Assembly (NCBI GenBank): GCA_019347795.1 | Contig: JAHWKS010000469.1 | Coordinates: 1-5,362, forward strand | DNA length: 5,362 nucleotides | Origin: Planctomycetota bacterium | GTDB taxonomy: Bacteria; Planctomycetota; Planctomycetia; Pirellulales; Pirellulaceae | Direction of reading: 5' to 3' | Shown here: positions 1 to 4,091 of the stretch, one piece after another | Numbering within the stretch: the first letter of the stretch is position 1 | How the letters are laid out: each line of letters begins with the position of its first letter | Notes under the pieces: model-generated | The model's database searches: none | What the model saw: only the letters and a program-made list of their open reading frames with translations | What the model was told of the DNA's origin: nothing | Translations under genes and position numbers: made by a program

Positions 1-514
1 CCGACACGGCGCCATTCAAGCGGCGCAGGAACCGGACGCCCGTATCTTCGTCGCGCAGCCCGACGGCATGGGAAAGGATCATCTTGGAGTCGGCGTCGAT
101 GGCGAGCCACGTCCACGAATCGCCGCGGCCGTCATCGTAGCCCTTCGCTTGCGCGACGCGAGCCTTGCAACCGATGAAGTCCCATAGCTCGTCCAGTTCG
201 ACGGCGTTGCACCGGACGCCGCGCACGGCGCGGGCAAGGAAGGCGTCGCATCGCTCGCCCACTTCCAAAATCAGGTCGCAAATCGTGTCAGGCTTCATGC
301 CGGTGATTCGCGACACAGCGCGGATCGCCATGCCTTCCAAGAGCAAGTTGAGAACGAGCGCGGCCCGGTCCAGGGGCGTCCGCATGTCGCCCAGCGGGCG
401 ATCTTCGCTGCTGGTGAACGTGGCGCCGCAGTCGCTACACTTCCACCGCTGGTTGCCCTTGCGGTCGCGGCCGTGCTTCGTGCGGTGTTCGTGGGGGCAT
501 GCGGGAGCGATCAT
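1..514 (-). CDS. IS1-family-like transposase, N-terminal part (cut by left edge)
   Basis: This would be a DDE-type transposase that cuts and joins DNA ends during transposition. Reading the minus strand from ATG at 514 gives 171 residues with no stop. Residues 6-30 form a zinc-ribbon-like segment (C6, H8, H10, C26, C29) similar to InsA. Residues 45-95 look like a helix-turn-helix region (IRAVSRITGM). Residues 105-117 carry the LDELWDFIGCK block, where D108 is probably the first catalytic acid. Residues 132-155 carry the family block with WTWLAID and GLRD. The remaining catalytic acids should lie beyond the window. The usual second cysteine of a CPxC pair is replaced by glutamate (CPHEH), so metal binding may use histidine. 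AAAGG lies about 10 bases before the ATG. Many relatives in planctomycetes and cyanobacteria are annotated as IS1-family transposases. No terminal inverted repeat was recognised, so it may be a solo transposase-like gene. Confidence 0.85.
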   Translation of the reverse strand, partial: MIAPACPHEHRTKHGRDRKGNQRWKCSDCGATFTSSEDRPLGDMRTPLDRAALVLNLLLEGMAIRAVSRITGMKPDTICDLILEVGERCDAFLARAVRGVRCNAVELDELWDFIGCKARVAQAKGYDDGRGDSWTWLAIDADSKMILSHAVGLRDEDTGVRFLRRLNGAVS

Positions 515-602
515 CGGAACCAGCCTTTGCCGTTGCGGCCGGTTCGCTGTATGATTCCTGTTGCTTAGGCGGGAATCGGGCGGCCAGCCTGATTTTCGTT
601 GA

Positions 603-639
603 CCCGGGGAGCGTTACCAGCGCTCCCCGGGATTTTCTT
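603..639 (+). terminator. Perfect 11-bp hairpin with short T tract
   Basis: CCCGGGGAGCG (603-613) pairs perfectly with CGCTCCCCGGG (621-631) around a 7-base loop, and is followed by ATTTTCTT. This is the form of a rho-independent terminator on the plus strand. The minus-strand side has no T tract. No plus-strand gene ends just upstream, so it would stop transcription entering from the left, antisense to the transposase, before it reaches the promoter at 683. Confidence 0.7.
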
Positions 640-648
640 GCTGTCCAT

Positions 649-713
649 TTATTGTAGCAACAATAAGTCCTCCGTCAATGGGTTGACAGAGACTTTTTTC
701 GTTCCTACAATAA
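649..713. repeat. Inverted repeats flanking and overlapping the promoter (possible operator)
   Basis: TTATTGTAG (649-657) and CTACAATAA (705-713) are perfect 9-base inverted repeats. A further CAATAA at 661-666 makes a local palindrome with TTATTG at 649-654. The right arm covers the -10 box of the promoter at 683-711. Ribbon-helix-helix proteins often repress their own promoters by binding such short repeats, so these are candidate operator sites for the protein encoded immediately downstream. That role is inferred from position only. Confidence 0.5.
683..711 (+). promoter_or_regulatory. Near-consensus sigma70-type promoter
   Basis: TTGACA (683-688) and TACAAT (706-711) are separated by exactly 17 bases. 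The expected transcription start is at about 717-719, which coincides with the ATG at 719. The mRNA from this promoter would therefore be leaderless or nearly so. The AAGG at 712-715 is too close to the ATG for a normal ribosome binding site and would lie at or upstream of the RNA start. Confidence 0.75.
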
Positions 714-718
714 GGCAC

Positions 719-925
719 ATGGAGAATCAAATAGGCCGACCGCCGAAGCCCCCAGCAGAACGCCGGACCGCCGAACTTCGGATACGCCTGACGGAGGCCG
801 AAAGGATTCTGCTGGACGACGTTGCTGGCGAAAAGACTTCTACTTGGGCTCGCGATTTGTTGATTCGGGCCGCCAAGAGGCAGAAATCCGCAGCGGAGAG
901 AGGGGGAATCGAACCCAATCCGTAA
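719..925 (+). CDS. Small ribbon-helix-helix DNA-binding protein
   Basis: This is a 68-residue protein likely to bind DNA as a dimer. A basic N-terminus (GRPPKPPAERR, residues 6-16) precedes the ribbon-helix-helix: a beta strand at about 18-25 (AELRIRLT), helix A at about 26-40, and helix B at about 41-54 (STWARDLLIRAAKR). Similar small proteins serve as autorepressors on mobile elements and as MobC- or CopG-like accessory proteins. The frame stays open upstream to 599, but the ATG at 719 is preferred because it sits just after the promoter at 683-711 and starts where the domain begins. The last 11 codons overlap the 3' end of the minus-strand tRNA-like gene, and the tail GGIEPNP is the kind of translation tRNA T-arms give. 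The natural C-terminus may have been replaced by tRNA sequence. An exact role (regulator, mobilisation or partition) cannot be assigned. Confidence 0.75.
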   Translation: MENQIGRPPKPPAERRTAELRIRLTEAERILLDDVAGEKTSTWARDLLIRAAKRQKSAAERGGIEPNP

Positions 926-982
926 GGACTCCCTACGGCAGCTTATAAGGCTGCTGCGCCGCCAAGACGCGAGCCGCTCTCC
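894..982 (-). tRNA. Unusual type II tRNA-like gene, anticodon UAU, possible 9/3 allo-tRNA
   Basis: On the minus strand an 89-base cloverleaf can be drawn. The acceptor is 982-974 with 903-895 (9 positions, 8 paired, one C-T mismatch at 976/901). The D-stem is 971-969 with 959-957, and TTGG is in its loop. The anticodon stem is 954-950 with 942-938 (GCAGC/GCTGC), with loop CTTATAA and anticodon UAU at 947-945. The long variable arm is 937-931 with 927-921. The T-stem is 916-914 with 906-904, with loop TTCGATT. The discriminator is G at 894, and CCA is not encoded. A normal 7/5 fold would leave two T-stem mismatches and put G where U8 is expected. Published allo-tRNAs have 8/4 or 9/3 branches of 12 bp in total, long variable arms and often serine identity. 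G73 plus the long arm points to seryl-tRNA synthetase, yet UAU would read the isoleucine codon AUA. It could instead be a decayed tRNA or an attachment-site copy. Confidence 0.65.
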
Positions 983-998
983 GGTTGGTGCGGCTCGC
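969..998. repeat. 9-bp inverted repeat overlapping the tRNA-like 5' end
   Basis: GCGAGCCGC (969-977) and GCGGCTCGC (990-998) are perfect inverted repeats with a 12-base spacer. In a minus-strand transcript, the leader just before the tRNA-like RNA could pair with its acceptor and D-arm bases, competing with the cloverleaf. On the plus strand the hairpin lies upstream of the ATPase gene. No T tract follows on either side, so it is not a simple terminator. Confidence 0.6.
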
Positions 999-1019
999 AT
1001 GATGAAAAAATGCGTTCAT

Positions 1020-1048
1020 AAACTATCAGACAGCGACAAATTTTACAA
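1020..1048 (-). promoter_or_regulatory. Weak candidate promoter for the tRNA-like gene
   Basis: On the minus strand TTGTAA (1048-1043) and TAGTTT (1025-1020) are separated by 17 bases. RNA would start near 1013, giving a leader of about 30 bases before the tRNA-like sequence at 982. The match to consensus is modest, and the region is AT-rich enough for chance matches. Confidence 0.25.
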
Positions 1049-1064
1049 GGTTCGAGGGTGCGCC

Positions 1065-1925
1065 GTGCAAATCATCGCGTTTATCAACATGAAAGGCGGC
1101 GTCGGCAAGACGACTCTCGCAGTAAACGTTGCCTACGGATTGGCAAAGGTGTACCGCAAAAACGTTTTGATTGTTGACTGCGATCCGCAATTCAACGCCA
1201 CGCAATACCTCATGGAGGACGAAGCTTATCTGAAGCACGTCAACGATAACAATAAGGGGACGCTTCGCGACATTTTTGTCCCTAGACGGCCCGGCCAAGT
1301 GAATACCGTTCAAGGCACCTCTCGGGCGATAAATAAATCCAAGATGGACCTTTCCCTTTGCACTTGCTCGATTTTTAAGGGAGGTCCCGGAAAGGGAAAG
1401 CTTGACCTGATTCCGTCCACCCTCGCGCTCATGGAACTCGACACCTCGCGCAGACAAACAGAATCCAAGCTAAACAACTATCTGCGAGAAAAGGCGGTTA
1501 ACTACGACTACGTGCTCATCGACTGCCCTCCCACGATTTCCGTTTTTACTCACGCTGCGGTTCTCGCCAGCGACAAGTACATTGTTCCGATCAAGCCCGA
1601 TCCGCTCTCAGTCATCGGACTTCCACTCTTGGAGCGAACACTAGAAGACTACTGCGAGGACGCTGGCATTGACACCACTTCGCCAGTAGGACTCGTTTTT
1701 ACGCTCGTTCGAGGACCTACGCCCACGAAAATGCAAGAGGTTATGGACGAACTCAGGGAAGAGCGCGGAGGCGAAGTGTTTAGCACGTATTTGAGCCAAG
1801 CAACGGATGTTGCCAAGTCGGTCGAGGAACATCGGCCGATTTTTCTCTACAAACCGCGGTCGAAGACAGCAGGGCAGGTTCTCGACATCACTAAAGAGTT
1901 TTTGGAGCGAACATCAGGAGACTGA
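1065..1925 (+). CDS. parA: ParA/MinD-type ATPase
   Basis: This is a P-loop ATPase of the ParA/MinD/Soj family, 286 residues, a usual length. Such proteins dimerise on ATP binding and position DNA or protein cargo in the cell. Residues 9-17 carry the deviant Walker A motif (KGGVGKTT, signature lysine K10), residues 37-42 the Walker A' VDCDPQ, and residues 151-157 the Walker B LIDCPPT. The frame is open to an ATG at 999, but the GTG at 1065 is preferred. It has GAGGG at 1054-1058 six bases upstream, and it places the first beta strand (QIIAFINMKGG) at the N-terminus, as is normal. It is the first gene of a tight three-gene unit, with 2 bases before the next gene. No ParB homologue or clear centromere repeats were seen, so plasmid partition is not established. 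The two downstream proteins may be its cargo or adaptor. Residues 76-112 (between the Walker A' and B motifs) appear to be an insert rich in G, K and S. Confidence 0.9.
   Translation: MQIIAFINMKGGVGKTTLAVNVAYGLAKVYRKNVLIVDCDPQFNATQYLMEDEAYLKHVNDNNKGTLRDIFVPRRPGQVNTVQGTSRAINKSKMDLSLCTCSIFKGGPGKGKLDLIPSTLALMELDTSRRQTESKLNNYLREKAVNYDYVLIDCPPTISVFTHAAVLASDKYIVPIKPDPLSVIGLPLLERTLEDYCEDAGIDTTSPVGLVFTLVRGPTPTKMQEVMDELREERGGEVFSTYLSQATDVAKSVEEHRPIFLYKPRSKTAGQVLDITKEFLERTSGD
1916..1920 (+). promoter_or_regulatory. Shine-Dalgarno AGGAG that selects a TTG start
   Basis: AGGAG lies inside the end of the ATPase gene and ends 7 bases before TTG at 1928. This spacing is ideal and supports initiation at TTG rather than at the in-frame ATG at 1958. 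The two genes are probably translationally coupled. Confidence 0.7.
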
Positions 1926-1927
1926 AG

Positions 1928-2449
1928 TTGGTAGAAGACCGAAAGCACCGCTCGCTAATGCAGTTCGTCAAGAAAATCCTGGACATTACCTCGTATCACT
2001 CCAAGGATGATCTTGTTGCGTTTCGTAGCGTCGCCTCGTCAGAATATCCTGCGGTTGTTCCGCTAATCGACGAATACATTCGATTGGCGAAGAGAGCAGA
2101 CACCGAAGTTTCAGCCAAGGTAGCGAAGCCTGCCCGCAAAAGGGTTCCGACGGGGCAAATGCATTTGTTTGACTTGCTTCGGGATAAGAGACTGTTCTCT
2201 TCAAATGCAGAACTAGCCGAGTTTGCGGAGAAAATCCTCCCAAACATAAAGAGCAATCGCTTCGATAAGATGGCTCGCGGAGACATTGCGGCAAGGATAA
2301 TCGAATACATCGAATCGAAAGATCGGCGCACTCGCGAGGAACTAGAGGCATCAATGCGGGAAGCAGTGGAGTCGCCGATATCCAAGCCGTCTGACAAAAA
2401 AAGTTTTGCATCAAAGTGGGAGGCGATCATCAAGGGGATCGAGCTTTGA
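1928..2449 (+). CDS. Conserved-looking helical protein of unknown function, ATPase partner candidate
   Basis: I do not recognise a named family for this 173-residue protein. It starts at TTG, supported by the AGGAG seven bases upstream. Two helical parts are visible. Residues 10-58 form a short N-terminal module (FVKKILDITSY, then DEYIRLAKRA). Residues 78-147 form a second module with the ordered pattern LFDLLRDKRLF, SNAELAEFAEKILP and FDKMARGDIAARIIEYIE, then a charged helix. A basic linker (about 64-74, PARKRVP) lies between them. The end (KSFASKWEAIIKGIEL) may be an interaction helix. No signal peptide, membrane segment or catalytic motif is seen. Its place between the ATPase and the third gene, with gaps of 2 bases and 1 base, suggests an adaptor that links the ATPase to the third protein; that is inference. 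It uses ATA codons at 2246, 2297 and 2378, unlike the GC-rich flanks. Confidence 0.75.
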   Translation: MVEDRKHRSLMQFVKKILDITSYHSKDDLVAFRSVASSEYPAVVPLIDEYIRLAKRADTEVSAKVAKPARKRVPTGQMHLFDLLRDKRLFSSNAELAEFAEKILPNIKSNRFDKMARGDIAARIIEYIESKDRRTREELEASMREAVESPISKPSDKKSFASKWEAIIKGIEL

Positions 2450-2450
2450 G

Positions 2451-3170
2451 ATGGCAAAAAGTCCAGCCGCTTCCGTGAACAGCGATTTCGATGGCGTGCT
2501 CGCGTTTCTCAAGTCCCACGGAATCATTTCTGAATCGCCTTCTGGGTCCCTGGTTGGTCTCGTTCGCAAGATGCATAGAGCGACCTACAGCTTGATTCTC
2601 TGGAAATTTCGGCTTAAGAGACTCCCGGATCACGGCAAGGTATTTGTCGAGGAAATCGCATCCGACGCCCTTCAGATACTCCCACAGTCGCTTATGGGAT
2701 ACGGAAAGACAACAAGCCTACTGACCCGGGGCGTTGTCGAGAATGCTATGCGGCACCTTTACTTTTTAGATCATCGAATCGAGTTCGAGCGAATGAATCG
2801 TGAGCAGAAGTGGTACTTGTCCGCCGAGGAGCTTTTTCAGTACCCAGCTTGGCATCCGATCTTTATTGACCTAGAGCCAAAATTCGACGCGGTGAATCGC
2901 CTAAAGACGCTTTACGGGAATCTGTCCGCAAGCGTCCACGGGCGAAGGGTTATGGACCTAGAAACTAGAACGGCTCTTAGCAAGATCACGTTTGAGGAAT
3001 CAGCATTCAAGAAGCATGTTACGAATGCCGAAGCTTGCGCAGCGGGAGTAAATTTCATCCTCGCAGCACTGCACTCTCCCCAGTTCGATGGGTTTCAGCA
3101 AGAAGACAGGCAAATCATACTGTATTCGATGCCGCCCAAGGCTCGGAAGGCATTGCGCGGCCTTCACTAG
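2451..3170 (+). CDS. Helical protein of unknown function, possibly HEPN-like
   Basis: This 239-residue soluble protein belongs to no family I can name with confidence. The frame opens at an ATG at 2406, but ATG 2451 is chosen because it follows the previous stop by 1 base. GAG at 2441-2443 lies 7 bases upstream and the frame before it overlaps the preceding gene. It looks largely helical. Residues 93-108 (ending RHLYFLDH) contain an R-x6-H arrangement (R101, H108). Residues 150-166 contain LYGNLSASVHGRR, the sort of serine/valine/histidine block found in several HEPN or DUF5677-like helical proteins. HEPN proteins are often RNases in toxin-antitoxin and defence systems, using an R-x4-6-H motif. 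Here the fold is only guessed, and the motif could be chance. The C-terminal IILYSMPPKARKA (218-230) is basic. It probably works with the ATPase and the 173-residue protein encoded in the same transcript. Confidence 0.75.
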   Translation: MAKSPAASVNSDFDGVLAFLKSHGIISESPSGSLVGLVRKMHRATYSLILWKFRLKRLPDHGKVFVEEIASDALQILPQSLMGYGKTTSLLTRGVVENAMRHLYFLDHRIEFERMNREQKWYLSAEELFQYPAWHPIFIDLEPKFDAVNRLKTLYGNLSASVHGRRVMDLETRTALSKITFEESAFKKHVTNAEACAAGVNFILAALHSPQFDGFQQEDRQIILYSMPPKARKALRGLH

Positions 3171-3202
3171 CCCCGGGTCCCATATTGCATCCCCCCGGGC
3201 TA
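3168..3202. terminator. Hairpin between convergent genes, including both stop codons
   Basis: TAGCCC (3168-3173) pairs with GGGCTA (3197-3202), and GGG (3175-3177) pairs with CCC (3193-3195), with one C-C mismatch between the two helices and a 15-base loop. The TAG stop of the plus-strand gene and the TAG stop of the minus-strand gene form the base of the stem. It may end transcription from both sides, but there is no T tract. Confidence 0.45.
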
Positions 3203-3778
3203 AGCCTCCCACTTATCCCCCCGCTTCCGAAACCCGCCCTTCGGATTCCGCAGTTCATTCCGCACGGCGTTCCGAAACGCCTGCGGCGATTGCATCGTCT
3301 CGTACCCCGCATCCAGCATCGCCACGGCCAGCTCAGTCGCGTTCATCGGCCGTTCGGCCAACGTCGCCCGCATGACCTCCCGCAGCGTCATACCCTGGAA
3401 CGGGCTTTCTTCCACCTTCACGCCGATGCGGACGTAGACGGCCGGTTCTGTCTTGCGAGACTTCCGCAGGCGCCGCAATAGCCCGCGCTCCCGCAGCCGA
3501 TAGATATGGTGGTCTACGGACCGCTTGCGCCACGCCCGGCCGCCGTCCAGGGCTTCCAGGGCCGTCATAATGTCCACGGTGGTAAACGGCCGGTCGGATG
3601 GAATCACGCGGTCGATGCACGCGCTGATTCGCTTGTGGGAGGATACTTCCTTGCCGAGTAGGTCTTGCTCTAGGGCCGCGATGCGGACGAGCGTTTCGTT
3701 GTATTCCTTGCGGGCCTGGTCGATGGCCTTGTCCCGCTTCTCTCGGGCGCGTTTGCGCAGTTCGATGAATTCATTCAT
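3200..3778 (-). CDS. Coiled-coil protein with two winged-helix-like domains
   Basis: This 192-residue cytoplasmic protein is probably DNA-binding and its family is not named with confidence. Residues 3-41 are highly charged and heptad-like, consistent with a coiled coil. Residues 50-118 look like a winged helix: ISACIDRVI, then FTTVDIMTALEAL, then the recognition-helix-like SVDHHIYRLRERGLL, and a wing ending in AVYVRIG. Residues 130-192 resemble a HARE-HTH-type winged helix (MTLREVMRATLAERP, NATELAVAMLDAGY, AFRNAVRNEL, GFRKRGDKWEA). The ATG at 3778 is the start; GGAG lies only 1 base upstream of it, so the ribosome site is unclear. Codon use is GC-rich, unlike the operon it converges on, which suggests a separate origin. 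Its 5' side abuts the broken comEC-like fragment, so it may belong to an inserted element. Confidence 0.7.
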   Translation of the reverse strand: MNEFIELRKRAREKRDKAIDQARKEYNETLVRIAALEQDLLGKEVSSHKRISACIDRVIPSDRPFTTVDIMTALEALDGGRAWRKRSVDHHIYRLRERGLLRRLRKSRKTEPAVYVRIGVKVEESPFQGMTLREVMRATLAERPMNATELAVAMLDAGYETMQSPQAFRNAVRNELRNPKGGFRKRGDKWEA

Positions 3779-3814
3779 GCTCCGATCTTATGCGCCGGGG
3801 CAATGCGCGGCTAA

Positions 3815-3845
3815 ACTGTGTGGGTCTATCGGGACAGTACCATCC
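3815..3845. mobile_element. Possible end of the inserted DNA
   Basis: ComEC-like coding sequence begins abruptly at about 3841-3844, and the bases before it are unrelated to that family. ACTGT (3815-3819) and ACAGT (3834-3838) form a short inverted repeat just before the break, and GGGACAGTACC (3831-3841) has the look of a transposon terminus. No matching copy was found elsewhere in the window, so the other end would lie beyond the left edge. Confidence 0.3.
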
Positions 3846-4041
3846 GGCGGGTTTCGCCGAGTGGTCGACGCCCGACGTAACGGTGATCAGCGGCGCCCAA
3901 AGCGACGTTTCCCCCGACGTGAAGGCCGCCTATCGCGCCGTCGGCAGCCGCGTCTTCCACACCGCGGAAGACGGCGCCGTGCGGATTACGCTTCGGTCGG
4001 ATAGGCTGTTCGCGCAAACGTGGCGCGGCGAAACGAAGTAG
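3841..4041 (+). pseudogene. C-terminal remnant of a ComEC/Rec2-like protein
   Basis: ComEC/Rec2 is a membrane channel for DNA uptake, and many members end in a metallo-beta-lactamase-like domain. Only about 66 residues of such an end are visible. PAGFAEWSTPDVTVISG matches the strand after the missing HHGS motif, SPDVKAAYRAVGSRVFHT matches the helix and strand that follow, and DGAVRITL is the typical last strand. The stop is TAG at 4039. The frame is open back to 3769 and has an ATG at 3790, but the residues before about 3841 do not look like ComEC, and the membrane part and metal ligands are absent. The rest of the gene should lie left of the inserted DNA. An alternative is an independent small gene, which is less likely. 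The kinase gene starts 51 bases downstream in the same direction. Confidence 0.6.
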
Positions 4042-4091
4042 ACTGATGGCGAAACTTCCCTCGCATCCAGTAGTCCTAGAACATCCGCGAC

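Noticed and set aside
165..554. Plus-strand open frame of 129 codons
   Set aside because: It is the antisense shadow of the transposase, whose minus-strand product matches a known family in ordered blocks.
918..958. Inverted repeats GCAGC/GCTGC and CGTA/TACG read as plus-strand hairpins or terminators
   Set aside because: They are explained as the anticodon stem and variable arm of the minus-strand tRNA-like gene.
614..1000. Minus-strand open frame of 128 codons across the tRNA-like and small regulator genes
   Set aside because: It runs through the cloverleaf (the peptide has the GFDSPSL pattern of a translated T-arm) and has no domain pattern.
999..1064. N-terminal extension of the ATPase to ATG 999 or 1002
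   Set aside because: The extra 22 residues do not fit the family, and GTG 1065 has a well-spaced ribosome site.
1049..1064. GGTTCGAGGG as a second tRNA T-loop
   Set aside because: The flanking bases cannot form a T-stem and no cloverleaf can be drawn around it.
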